Part shown: positions 24,737-37,200 of the stretch, piece by piece
Layout: each line of letters opens with the position of its first letter
How positions within the stretch are numbered: position 1 is the first letter of the stretch
Assembly (NCBI GenBank): GCA_963969395.1
Contig: OZ017800.1
Coordinates: 20,740,479-20,804,478 of the forward strand
DNA length: 64,000 nucleotides
Source: Pseudoscleropodium purum
Lineage: Eukaryota; Streptophyta; Bryopsida; Hypnales; Brachytheciaceae
Direction: 5' to 3'
The notes under the pieces: model-generated
Databases searched by the model: none
The model's input: the letters and a program-made list of their open reading frames with translations, nothing else
What the model was told of the DNA's origin: nothing
Translations under genes and position numbers: made by a program

Positions 24737-27700
24737 ATGACAGAGAGAATTCCGCCGCGTGCGCAGGGATGCATGGGCGCGACTGTGAGAGACTCACTAG
24801 TAGCGACTGTGTTGTGGATTGTCTTGTTTGTTGCGGTCGTTGCGGAAGCGCAGAGTATTGACTTCACGGTGAAACCAACTGTATTCTCGCCGGATGCGAG
24901 TCCGACGTTTGCGTTTGTGGTGGTCGCGGGTGCGGATGGCGTGGATCCTTGCGCTACGTCACAGTGTGCATTCCAGTGCAAGGTATGTTTGTTGGCACCA
25001 TTCAAATATTGCGGAGTACAAAAATTTAGTAGTTTTCTCCGAAGGTGCAGTCGGTGGGATTACTTGTTTTTACAGCGCCAAGGATGTGTTTCTCGAACTC
25101 TAGCACGAAATTTGTAGCTGTCGCGCGCTACCTGAAGTCATGCAAGACTGGCAGTGACCTGGGTTTCGACATTTTTTGAGCTGTGAGAAATTTTTAGCCA
25201 TTAAGGAGAGCGGTTGAATAATCTCGAAAACAATGTGGGAAATGCGAACTAGTAAGAGCACCTGATAGAGAAATCTAAACCCCGGAGAGGATTCAACTCT
25301 CTTGGGCACCAGTCTCTTGGGCATTAGAGAAGTAGTCCAGGCTGAGTTGCACAAAACAGCAAATGTGTCGGGACGGTATCAGTGAACTACAAGCTCAAGA
25401 ATAGAGGTTCACAGTTGCGGAAATCAGAACCGTGCAAGTGTACCGAATTTCGCATTTCGTAACTACACAGAGCTATAAACCCGCAGGGAACTTAGTGTTG
25501 CCCTCATTCGCCAAGCTTAGTTTACAACGCCGTTTTCAGTCTGCAACATGCAGAAACTTATGTGCGCAGGAAGGTTCACCTGCGAGTACGAACGATCACT
25601 CAGACCCAAGTGCGAATTAACTTGGAGATTAGACTTTCGGGTCACACGTAGAACCGGGAATCTCCGCTGCAAGGTGTCCCTAATAGAAGCATCTTGAACA
25701 GGGTACATCTGCAGGTGGGGGTTAACGATTCTACATATCTATCCTAGACTTTCAGTTCCAGTGCACAAGTTTCGCAGCTAATGTGCTCAAACCATGTCAA
25801 CGACAATCTCTCACTTGACCTCAGCAATTTTATATTTTTTTTTTTTCATTTTTCGTTTTTGCTGTGGTGGCTCTAAGAATTCGATTGGGGCTACCATTTC
25901 TGGCAAGTTTCGCATAATATCTTTGTAGTTTGGTAGCTCAGTACAGTTTCTGTCGATTCATAATAATCGATGTGTGTAGACTTACAGATTTGGGTTCTCC
26001 AATTTCTTTTAGGCGTCCGTGTATTTGGACCCATAAATTTGTCGAAATTTAGTCCTCAGAGTCATGAATGCTTGTACCGGATTCTCACGACTGTGATAAA
26101 TGGCATGGTTTCTTCTTGTGCAGTTGGATCAGGGCGTGGCGCAAGATTGCTCAGGTCGCACATTCGCCGCGTCCGATCTCGCCGATGGTTCTCACATGCT
26201 CACTGTCTCGGGAAGCACATCGAACGGGACTTTGTTGGAACCGAGTGTTTACTTATGGACTGTAGATACAGTCCCGCCGACGGCTTCGGTGGTGACGAGC
26301 CTACTCTACACAAGTGCGATCAACATCACGGTCAATGTCACCTTCTCCGAGGATTGTCCAACCTTCGAATGCTCCAGCGTCAGCTGCGATGTAAGTTTTG
26401 TGCTGCAAGTTCGTTTGGTGCAGGGAAGAAGTTGGAACTAATTAGGGCTTGGAGTTTGGAGTTTGAGAGTGAGCACTCTCAAAACTCTGGAGTTGCAATG
26501 AAATGAGGGTCGTATGCCATAGTTTCCCGAGCTCCGATTCAATTGGATTAATGTGCGAAGTAGGAGACAATGCTATAATGAGGAGTATGCGTTGCTTGTA
26601 TCTTCTAAACTGGGGGCAACTGGAAGGGCACATCTTATTTGGAAAAGAACCCCGAAGCGCATTTTATGGCAACTATCGATTACATGGTGCAAGTTCACAA
26701 AATTGGTGTATTCAGAAAGGAGCTATCTGGAGGAGTTTGAGATGCCTGTCTGAATCTTGAGACACTCAGATTATACCCGTCCTCGATTTCAGTGCTGAGT
26801 TAGGCAACTTAATTTATTCATCTGAGCACTTGCAAGTCTTAGTTTCCAGCACTTGAGCATCACATGCTGGCACACCGATACTCACGAATACAGTGAATAC
26901 GAGATCTTCGTGACGTGTTGCGTTCCAGTTGGTGGTGCTGCGCATTTGAAAGCACAAATTTCCAGCACTTCAACACCACATTCTGGCACACTGAAATTGG
27001 CCTGTATATCGAATATGAGTTTGTTTATGATACGTTGTGTTCCAGTTGGTTTAGGGGTTAGGAAATGTCTGCAACACTTGTTTGGCACAGATTGGCACAG
27101 TGAAAATTGCCTCAATTACGGCATTGATGGGGTAATTGACTTGTGAAATGCTGTGTTGCAGTTGGTGGTCCGAGGCCCAGCATCAGTGCTCCCTTCCACA
27201 CTGGTAACGCTATCCCCAGGACGCGCGTACTCGCTCCAAGTCCGCCTGTCGACGCAAGTTCTCACAGGGAAGGTGACCATCACCACAGTCCGACACATCT
27301 GCAGCGATGCAGCCGGCAACGGCTATCAACGCTCGAACGAATCCACCACGGTCGTCCGCTTCAGTCGCACCCAGCCGACGCTCAACCTATGGACGCCGCT
27401 CCAGAACTGGCAAGTGGAGACCGGCGCCCTCTTCTGGACAGCGCAGGCCACCAACGCCTCTGATGGCGTGCCCATCTATTTGGACTTCAGTGAACCCATG
27501 CTCGAGACAGCCGAAGACATTCAAGGATTGCTCAATGTTAGTCATGGCGTGCTTCTTCCTCGCGAGCGTAAGAGCCGCGGCAATCGCCGGTTCGCGTTCT
27601 TGGTAAGCACCCATTCTTCCGTCTTGGCGAATTTTGGGGCTCAGGGTTTGGATTCGTCTTCTCTGTTTTGTGATTTCTCAAATCGTTGGAGAAAGGTTTG

Positions 27701-30700
27701 AAGAGATTGTTTTTGTTTGGTTTGCTTGTGGCAGTTGTTGTTGAATAGTACTGGAACAGCTGCGGTGACCGTAGTGCTGCCGGGAAACACGACCGCTAGT
27801 CGCTATGGCGTTCCAGTGGCAGAAACTGCGACAGTCTCCTTCCTGCATGGTTTGTGAATTAATTTTTTCATGCTTTGTTATGCTTGCTTTGTGTTCTCGA
27901 AAGGAGATTGAAAGACCTTTGTGCTAGCCAAGATGATCTGATCCCCTGATTATGATTTCATAAACTTGGATTGACAAGAAGTATTTGCAAAGAAGTTGCA
28001 GAAGTTGCATACTGTTGCACACTATTCTCATCCAATGGATTCAATCCAAACCATATCCTGCCTTTTTTTACATATTGTCAGAGGAAGAACAAAGCTTGAG
28101 TGCACTCACTGAACAACTTAAGAATGCCGTCCCATTATATTCTCATATTCAATAGCACTAGTTTTTAGATGAGAATCATCTGTACGATTTGAATATGAAT
28201 TTCAGTGCCTTTCTTCCATAACATTAATCACCAAGGCAAAAGACTCACTTCAATTGTAGAGAAGGACGAAAAGTATTAATCCTTCATCAAAGCTTGAATC
28301 TTAGTGCTGAAGAATGAGAAACCAGGATCATGCATCTGAAACAAGTTTCTAGTTGAGTGAAGAGACATTGACACCAGTGCAAGAGCTCTTTCTCCACGAG
28401 TTTCTTAACTTCTTCTTCTTGCATGAAGCTCAAAGTCGCTCACTCAGCTATGTTTCTTCGCAGATGTCGACTCCCCCGAAGTTCTGTTGAGCACAAACTC
28501 TCGAGCACATACACGCGACCGTCTTCTTCCCGTTATTGTACAATTTACAAAGCCTGTGTTCTCGTTCAACAACTCGGGTGTCACCCTCACCGGCGGAGCA
28601 TTGCAAAGGTAAGCTTTGAATCCTCTTACGTGAGTTTATGTTTATGTGCTATGGTGATGTAATTGAACTGTGATTGACAGTTGTGGTTACAGTTTCAGGG
28701 AGATTTCGAAGACGACCTACGCTCTTGTGGTGTTGGCGTCGGGGGACAGTAGCAGAGTTTCAGTTTCCGTGGCTGGAAGTCGAACCCTGGATGTTGCTGG
28801 AAATCCGAACGTCGCTTCTTCAATGCTGCACATCAAACATTGTGAGTTTTCAAGAACTTGTTTTTTATTTGCTTGAGTTTGGTAAGGAAGTGCTCCATTC
28901 CACATGGCTTCTTCAACCATACATTTACAATTTCGTTCGATTCCATTTCACCGAATAACATGTTAAACCAATGAAGCCGGCTAAGATTCCATTTTGTGGA
29001 AGTGAATCGTTTTCAACCTTCTCATGTGGAGCTTTAGGGCTATGAGATTTTTAGGTTTTAGGGTTTAGGACTAGGTCAGACTTAGCATAGTCTAGTGCAT
29101 GGTTTTGGGAATCCGAAAGCTACGGAAATGACGAAAAATCTGTGTTGAGTTGTGTCCATTTGCTGTTGGCGACAACGAAAAGAATTCAAGATCAATTCTC
29201 AGATTGGCTACGACCTTAGTTGCTTGGTTTAGTGAACCTTTCCTTACTTCGCTTTCTGGTTTCGCAGATTCTTCAACACCGAGCATCGCAGTGGCCTTGT
29301 ACTCCTTCATCACGGCAGGTTTACTGGGCACGGCGTTGTTTTCTGGCGCGCTGGCCATCTCCTCCGCCAATTTGGCCGCTGCAGGCGCGGTCCTCGGTCG
29401 ATCAACGAGCTGTGTGGGTGCCGATGCGTCAAGGAGCCTCTTGGGCATGGCAGGCCACATGCAAGTGCTGGCGCTCACGAGCTTCCTGGCCGTGAGCTTG
29501 CCCGTGGAGTACGCCGAGACGGTGAATGGGCTGCAGTGGTTGATTCCGCATGTCAATACTCCCTGGCAGAAGAGCGATGAAACGAACTATACGAGCAGCT
29601 TTGATTCCAGTGTACCAACCAATTTCACATTCAATGTTCGACGAAACTTGGTTTCGGTACCTTATGACCCTGTTGGAGAGCAAGCTCTGTCTTCGGCGTG
29701 CAGGATGATGCACCACTGGTTCACTCAATATGTATGTTCCAATCCTAAACCCCTTCACTGACGTTCCTGTGATTGTAAGTCTCAAGTTTTAGGTTATGTT
29801 TGTGTCTTTAGGATCATCGTCCTCGTGGCTAAACTGTTCAGTGACATTGACATTATGGGCATTGTTGCAGGGGAATTCGAATTGCTCGTTGTACAGTGAA
29901 AACTTAGCCACAACTTATTGGTCCGGGACTTCCATGGGAAATTCTCTGTCCCGGGATCGAGAACCATATAAGCAGAGTCGACGGCGTTTGGGTGCCAATG
30001 GGACCGAATTCGGACCACCCATGGTCGCAGCAGCATACGAAACCTACTTTCTCGTAAGTGCTAAATCCTAACTCCTTGGTAGTCTGCTTGCAAGATGACG
30101 CTGATGGTACGTTACTGATGGGATCGTTTTTGCTTTACAGAATCAAGCGCCGAGTCTGAGTAAATGGAAGCAGGAGTTGCTTGCGAAGAAATACACCGGA
30201 TGGAGTGATTTTCAGCGCAACATTTTCTGGCTGGCAGTAGTCTGCGGCAGTTTGATACTCCTGCACATTCTTTTGCTGTTCTTCTTGCGCTGGAGATTCA
30301 GGACGCCACTTCATAGCGCGTTAAGCTTCCCCCGCTTTGAGCTTTTCCTGCTCATTCTCGCTCTGCCTGCCATTTGCCAAGCGTCTGCGTTCATCATCAG
30401 AGGTAATTATATCAATTTCGTTCCTCAGAAGCTTTGGGTTTCACATTGCGTAATTCGTCCTCCAAACTCTCTCCATTTGAAAAGCTCGAGCCAGGGCTGG
30501 TATAGAATGGAGTTATACCATGTCACGCCTTGGAGTCCAGTGACAGATTTGGCTATGGCGGTGGTGCAGGCGGTACGAAAGCTGGAATCGCAGTAGGGGT
30601 CGTGCTTTTGGCCATTCCGGCTTTGCTTCTCCTCGTGACGACGCTGTTGCTCATCTTCGGAATTTTTCGCGGCAAGTGCGTCCAGTACACTGAACTTCGG

Positions 30701-31864
30701 CCCCAATTGAAACCAGACGAAACTCATTCTCCTACACCACCACTGTCGCTTCTCACTGGAGCTGGTCACCTCGGCAATTGGACATCCACCAGTGTTTCAT
30801 TCATTCCACGCTTCGGCATCCTGTTCGAGGATCGAAAGGGCCCTCCAAAGCTCGTCGACGCGAACCCAAACAAGACCGACGGGGAGCACGAGGAGCGAGC
30901 CGTGTCACGGGCCTACACAGCATTAGGGTGCTTCCAATCCGCGTACATTCTGATCGATCTTTCGAGAAAGATTTCCTTGGGAGTGATCTTTGGTGCATTT
31001 CCAGTGACAGACAAGTCATGGACGGAACTCTCGCTGGTGCTCGCCATCACTTCAACACAGCTTCTCTACCTCATCACCACCAAGCCATTCCAGCGTCGTT
31101 TCGTGCAAGTCGTGGAGACCGTCTCCCTTCTTTGCGAGATCGGCATCTTCATTGCAGCGATGGCGATCCTAACCCAAGACCAACCCTACGAGACGTACTG
31201 GGGTTTGGGTGTTTTCATGCTTCTTCTCTTCGTGTTGAGCTTCGTCGCACAGATCACGAGCGAATGGTTCGCTCTAATCCGCCAGCTGCTTTGGTTTTCC
31301 AACACGGAGGAGATTGCACCCAAGGCCAGCATGAAAGCGTTTGCGCTTGGGCTCTTGTTGCCGTTTCTTCCTCGAAACCGATGGCCACAGTTCAATACAG
31401 CAGCAACGACACAAGAAAGGCCTCAAACACCACCTATTGCGCGAGTCTCTGAGGTTGGTCACCACAGAGCAAGCATCTCCGGGGGGCAATCCCAAAGCAG
31501 CCCTCTTCATTCTCCTGTACGAGTAGTTGGAGGCATTTCCAAATCTGGAAAGCCTGTTATACCACCACCAGAAAATTGGCCAGGGGAAGATCTCCAGGAA
31601 TGGGCACGTCAAAACTCCTTAGAAAGAAGACACCAGCAATCAGAGCTCGTTATGAATCCCATGGTGCACGAGATTTTGCCTGCAGATACTTTGAAGTTCC
31701 ACTATGAAGCTCCCACGGCGACTGTCGTGACCAAATCTCGCCATCGACTTGCTCACAGTGATTCTCTTTCTGATACTCTCTCATCACAAGGAGAGCTCAG
31801 CCTAGAATCGCCGGAGCGCACGTTGTCAATTCAACACTCCATTGATGTTGGACCTGTATCTTAG
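24737..31864 (+). CDS. Large Ig-like, multi-pass membrane protein, ten exons
   Basis: Exons 24737-24982, 26124-26390, 27162-27602, 27735-27849, 28464-28608, 28681-28841, 29268-29731, 29871-30053, 30141-30402 and 30570-31864 join in phase to 1192 residues. Residues about 16-37 form a signal peptide (WIVLFVAVVAEAQS). The extracellular half has Cys pairs and bacterial Ig-like repeats, with WTVDTVPPTA, NVTFSEDCP and a CSDAAGNGY segment, then repeats with VQFTKPVFSFNN, REISKTTYALV and LDVAGNPN. A hydrophobic segment at 465-492 and at least six more between 701 and about 940 follow, then a Ser/Pro-rich cytosolic tail. From memory the order matches an uncharacterised land-plant family of similar length. 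The membrane half recalls fungal TRP-like/Flc proteins; this is inference. A role as a surface channel or sensor is possible but unproven. Confidence 0.88.
26812..27161 (+). repeat. Three 117-bp tandem repeats in intron 2, each ending at a splice acceptor
   Basis: Acceptor-like sites occur after 26928 (GCGTTCCAG), 27045 (GTGTTCCAG) and 27161 (GTGTTGCAG), spaced 117 and 116 bp. Each is followed by TTGGT. Shared blocks in the units are TTCCAGCACTT, CTGGCACA, ATATGAG or similar and GTGTTGCG. Only the third site continues the protein: the first would reach a stop after about six codons and the second after two. Confidence 0.75.
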
Positions 31865-32453
31865 TTCCTCCAAGGTTTGATCTTACGGAGAGTTTTTGTT
31901 GTTTTTGGAGGTCATCTTCGCTTCGTGATCTGCAGGGTATTTTTCGTGTTACCATAGATTGATTCACAAGAAGTGAGATTGCTGCTTCACGTAACATGTC
32001 TTTCCAGTTTGATGTAGATTGATCAACAATGACATGATGTAGAGCGAGTATTTGGCGATTGGTTGAGCTTTGAGAGGCCATTGATGGCGTTGAACTCAAC
32101 CAGTGGCCGAGGTTCGTAATTGTCATCTGTACAACATTTTGTGTAGAGTTCGGGTGGGTGGGGTGTACCATGGAATGCCAAGATGGTTGGCAGATTGACT
32201 GTAGCTCTCGAAATTGCTCTCTCGAATTTGTACAGTAAAATTGGTAGAGTTCATTTATCGACACTCTTCACTTGTGATTGCTCCACTTAGTGATCAAGGT
32301 TTTTAACAACAAATTGAGCATCGTAAGGTGGGGTTTCTATTTTTAACTCAAATTAGAAAAAAAAATTAAATTTTTCCACCGTTGTTTTTCCAATTGCAAT
32401 TTTTGTCAAATTGCAACTAGCTCTTCTCCCAATTCCACCGGCTAACAATGAAC
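31865..32453 (+). other. 3' region of the membrane-protein gene and intergenic DNA
   Basis: Moderate GC persists to about 32270, consistent with a 3' untranslated region, then AT-rich DNA. No polyadenylation signal is assigned with confidence. Confidence 0.35.
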
Positions 32454-32774
32454 TAAGGTAGGAGGCTCGAACTGCGAGCGGGTATTTTTGAACCGATCAT
32501 GCCACAGAGGTACATTTTGATATTTTCAAAGTACCAAAATATACAAATGGTGTACATTCTAAGGGGTGGTTGCTTTTACAGCCCTATGCCACTTCAGCTT
32601 CAAAATTTCATAACTAATTCCACAAAGCTCCAAAAAAATATGAAACAAATTTGGCTACATGCCATTTCTTCTTGTCTTTCAAGGAAAATTTACTGAAAAA
32701 TATTTCAAGATGTTTTACCTGCCCAAAATTCAGTTTCAATGCTTAGATGTTCGCTTTATGGACCTCCTACCTTA
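32454..32774 (+). mobile_element. TAAGGTAGGAGG-ended TIR element, 321 bp
   Basis: It begins TAAGGTAGGAGGCTCGAACT and ends GGACCTCCTACCTTA. It aligns end to end with 54494-54811 (318 bp). Shared blocks are GAGGTACATTTTG, AACTAATTCCA, AAAGCTCCAAAAA and TTGTCTTTCAAGGAAAATTT. It has no coding capacity. Confidence 0.85.
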
Positions 32775-33097
32775 ATCGGCTCTTGAAATTTTTCGCTTGT
32801 ATTGTACGTCAAGGCAGGCCAGGGGACAGTGAAGATATTATTTCCATTTAAAATTTGCATATTGAGACCTTGTAGAAAAATTTAGAGAAAAATTAAGGGA
32901 GTTATTGAACTCCAAAGTATTTTTCTAATTACAAATGATATATAAATTGAAAATGTTGCAAGAGACTAGTGAGATTTGTGAGTGTACAAGTGCAATGTAA
33001 GGTGTCTGCCTGAATTAAATTCAATGACACTTAAACTTCGATCATACCAGTAATAATAGAATATTTCATAGTCCTTGCATTCCTGTGAGTTTTGTTG

Positions 33098-33460
33098 TTA
33101 AGGGAGGCGGCCCATTCCCAACCAGGGACCCATTTCCAGCCTATAGACTACACTCTTTCTGATCAATAAGACATATGCAGGACATATGCAGCTGTGGTGC
33201 ATTACGATTGGTTGCAGGCTTGGTTGATTTTAAAAGTAACCTATGGTTGGAAATAGGAAGGTCTACATAACGGAAATGTGTGAAACAGAATCTTCATGAA
33301 AATAATTCACAGAAATTCCATTTTTCATAGAAAAATTTGAAAAAAATATGGAACGTTGCTCATTTCTATTTCTTCACCCAAGCAAATTTTCTCCATGACC
33401 AAATGCATACTGCACGTATGCTGAATTGCTTAACTGGCCGGAAATGGGTCACCTCCCTTA
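33098..33460. mobile_element. TTAAGGGAGG-ended TIR element
   Basis: The left end TTAAGGGAGGCGGCCCATTC and the right end complement CTAAGGGAGGTGACCCATTT are inverted copies. The interior block (GGTGCATTACGATTGGTTGC, then TTGGTTGATTTTA, then AAATAGGAAGGTCTA) recurs at 39894-40290. Confidence 0.75.
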
Positions 33461-34241
33461 GTCAGAATTCAACTTGACATGGTTTGCATTCCAAACATGA
33501 AAAGGTTTTCCAAACATAACTTAACATCATTTTACAAAACAATGTATTGAATGTGTATGCATTTTAATTATGATATTTCTTTTGGTTCAAAGTAACTCAT
33601 AAAATCATATTGCACCCTTCAAGAAATTTGCACAAAATTTTAGTATCAAAAATTGATGCAATATCACACTCACTTGAGAACAACATTATAATTACATTTT
33701 TAGCACAATTACGGGTCATTTTCATTGACATCCTCAAATGTCACATGCTAGGTAGGGGATTAAATAAGCCATTCCAATATTCTTTCCAAAGGTTTCAATT
33801 GAAGTTGGTCTCTCTTTTCATGAAAAAATAAAAATTCTAGCTAAAACTTGTTGAAAATGTGATGTGGTTACAATGAATTGAGATCTAAATTACCATATTT
33901 CTATGGATTTGTAGAAGGAAAAGTTAGGGTAACCCATGTTTGAAAGCCCAGCATGAATGGAGCATGTGTTTGGAATGGCTCAACTATTCAAGCCTCATGG
34001 ATTTAGATGGCAAATTCCATCGTCGATGCCTCCGTTAGGAAGTAGACCCTATAATTAAAAAAATTAGTACATTCCTTCCCCCAAAAATTCTCAAGTTCCC
34101 ATATGACAAGGTAGTTTTTACACCATGCACCATAGTTAGGTGGACTATAATCGTAAACACCTCGCCAAAGCCCAAGTTTGAACTTATGACCACCTCATCG
34201 GTGGACCAAGGCCAAAGCTATTGATCCAAGGCCAGAGGTGC
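33461..34241. other. AT-rich intergenic DNA
   Basis: Nothing recognised before the 3' end of the minus-strand SWEET gene. Confidence 0.4.
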
Positions 34242-37200
34242 CTATGAATTTGCAATGACTATTGGCGGAGGTGGAGGCATAATGGTTGGTTGTTCCAACG
34301 GAACCATCATCGGTTGGAAACCTTGTCCTTGTTGTGTTGACATGGACACATATCTGGTACCTTTGGGTGTTGCAAACCGGGAGACGTATCCATACACAAG
34401 CAATTGTATCAAGCACACGCATACACCCAATGCATTCGGAATCTGGGCACACCACATTGACAAACAATAAATTATGAACAACTACACAAAATTTCCATTC
34501 TACCTTGATCTTTATGTAAAGTAGGAGGTTCATAAAACCGTCCCTTCAAATCTACTTACATCATCAATGACAATAATAGATATTTTAAAGAACATGCCAT
34601 TCATTCCTACATAGGGATGCATTTAGAACCTTATTGATTTATGGACCTCCTACCTTAAAAGGTCATTGAGAATATAAAACCAACTTGATATTGAGAGTAA
34701 AACTAATAAATTGCTCTTGAATTTGTAAAACTATTCAAAGTTTGTTATAGCATCTATGATATAGTTGCAAAATTCACTGCCATAGAGTTCTTCTTTCAAT
34801 AGGTTGAGAAGCCACCTATTTATAATGTAATTGTTGTCTTAACATGTGATTTGCAAAAAATGATTTTAATATAAGGTCTTTATACCAACTAGATTCCTTA
34901 AATTGTCCATATCTTTAAAACATTTAAAAGATGAAATGTTCTAACACTTGTATATGAAAGATTTTTAGGAATAGCTTATACTAGATGCAATATTCATCTT
35001 TAAAAGAAAGTTTGATCTTGCTATTGTGACCCTACTACAATTCAAAGTTTACTCATTCTTTATCTATTGGGATGAGGCCAATAGAGAAACTATTGCATTT
35101 TAGTTGTGAAAACCACTCAAACAAGTTAAAAGACATGCAAATCAATTTTTCTACCTTTAGTCTAGAAAAAGACATGAATTAAAAAAAACTTATGTTTTTG
35201 TGAAGCAAACATCCAAACCAATGATATTTATGGATTTTAAAAATATATAAATAATTTTTATCAATTCAAGTTGAGAGATTGTACAATGACAAAAGTATCT
35301 TTTGCAAGAATGCCATAAATTGTCCACACCATGCTATTGACCAATGCTGAAGCCGATAGAAAAAATGGCATGTTTTCCACGCTCTTGTCTCTTAATACTT
35401 GAGCCTGAGTATTCAAATTTACCACATGAGGAGAAACAAGGGAAGAAAGATACTAATATTGACTATACTAAATGAAGATGTATAACACAATACAGAATAT
35501 CTTGTTGGTGTACACTCTAAATCTTGACAAATGTGATTATTTTGATTGAGATGATCAACTATTTAGAAACTAAAAGAAACTTACATATTTGCAAAAATTA
35601 TTAAGGTGAATAATCACTAAAAACCATCCACTTGTACCTATTCCTAACAAGTAGACTTTCATTGAAAGTGTCCCTCAAAGTGTCATTAAACCATTCCCTT
35701 ATTTAATTGTAATTTGTTGATTCTTTAAATTTTGGTTATTATGACTAAGCTATGTGATGGTTTCATTGGCCTTGGGAGCTTCCACTTTGAAAATTCATAA
35801 CAACTACATGTCTTATCCCAAAATTCTAATTGTTTTGGATAAAAATTATTGATTTTCAATTACTAATACCACAAAAAGAAATTCTTGAAAATGTGCTTTT
35901 AACTATATTGAATTGGTTATTTTGACAATTTCATGTGTTTTCACCTTAATGACCAAATTTGCAAGGTTTTTTTATTCTCACAATACACAAGGTGCAATGA
36001 TTTTATCTTTACAGTGCATATGACACTAATTTATTGAAGTCACACTATTTTTAAGTGGTGAAGAATGAACAATTATTTTATTGTATACTAATGTTGCAAG
36101 TGCCTTTTAATTTTATGCCATTGCTAATATTAGGATAACTAAATTAGTGCAGTTAAAGGCGTGTTCACACTTGGTGTTCAAGAGTGTTGTTACTGAGAGT
36201 CTTAGGAACAAATTAAGACCTGCTTTTGGAACAGATTCACATTGCAAACATCACCCCTAACACCAAGTGTGAACATACCTTACCTTTAGAATATGAACAA
36301 TGAAGGTGAAGAAGTGAGTCTTACAATGACTGTCATTGGCGCAGAATACATGAAACTCCCAATGACGACACAAATTGAGCCCACAACTACAGCCCTGTTC
36401 TCAAAGTCCACTTTGTCCAGCACGCTCAGGAGCACAATTATGTAAAACACCATCACTCCCACAAACAATCCACCTGTTTTCCTCTGTTCAAAACCAACAA
36501 CATTTAAAATTGCATTTAAAATTGCATTTAAAAATTTAATTTTAAAATTTAAAATTGGACTTGAATGTTGGTATTGACAGAGCCAGTGATGGTTCAGTTT
36601 TCAGTTCCTTTTTAATTTCAAAACAACACAAGTTGTAATATTCTTGAAGTAAGTTAAGTTAATTCAAGTTCAAATTTGAATGGAAACAAGCCTGCATTCT
36701 TGGGGGTGATAATAACTTATAGATCTTGAATCCAGAACATAACGTTCGGTAAGGTAGGTACCACTAATTGCTACTGTGCATAATTAGTATTATTAGACTA
36801 TTTGAATGTTTGTATTTTCTTATTGGCAAGTGAAAGGAGGTTCCATTGCACCAAAGAATGTGACATTCGAATATTGTATGTAAAAGTTAGAAAGGAACAA
36901 AATTTGATTCTAAAAGTGTTTCTCCCACATAGGTTAAGTACATAATTAATTTTCAAGATGTACACAGAGTGAAGATCGCGGTTTTAAGGGTCAATGGTGC
37001 ACTTGAGGGGGCCTATGATAGAAGCCATTATGTGCATTGCCTTTTATTGCTCATCACATTGAGCCTCTGCCTGTCCACTTAGCTACTGATGTCTACTTAG
37101 CTATTGGGTGTGGAATATTTCACATTATCTACTCTAAAGCCAAAGTAGTGATAGGGCTTGCTACTGAATGTCATGAATGTAGAGAGTGATATGATAGGTT

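Noticed and set aside
26045..26506. Long open frame in another frame over exon 2 of the membrane-protein gene
   Set aside because: Shadow of the real exon 26124-26390; the chosen frame has flanking splice sites and family-like sequence.
30483..30569. Alternative 5' end for exon 10 of the membrane-protein gene
   Set aside because: Upstream acceptor candidates (after 30491 or 30540) lead to stop codons in the required phase; only the acceptor at 30569 preserves the frame.
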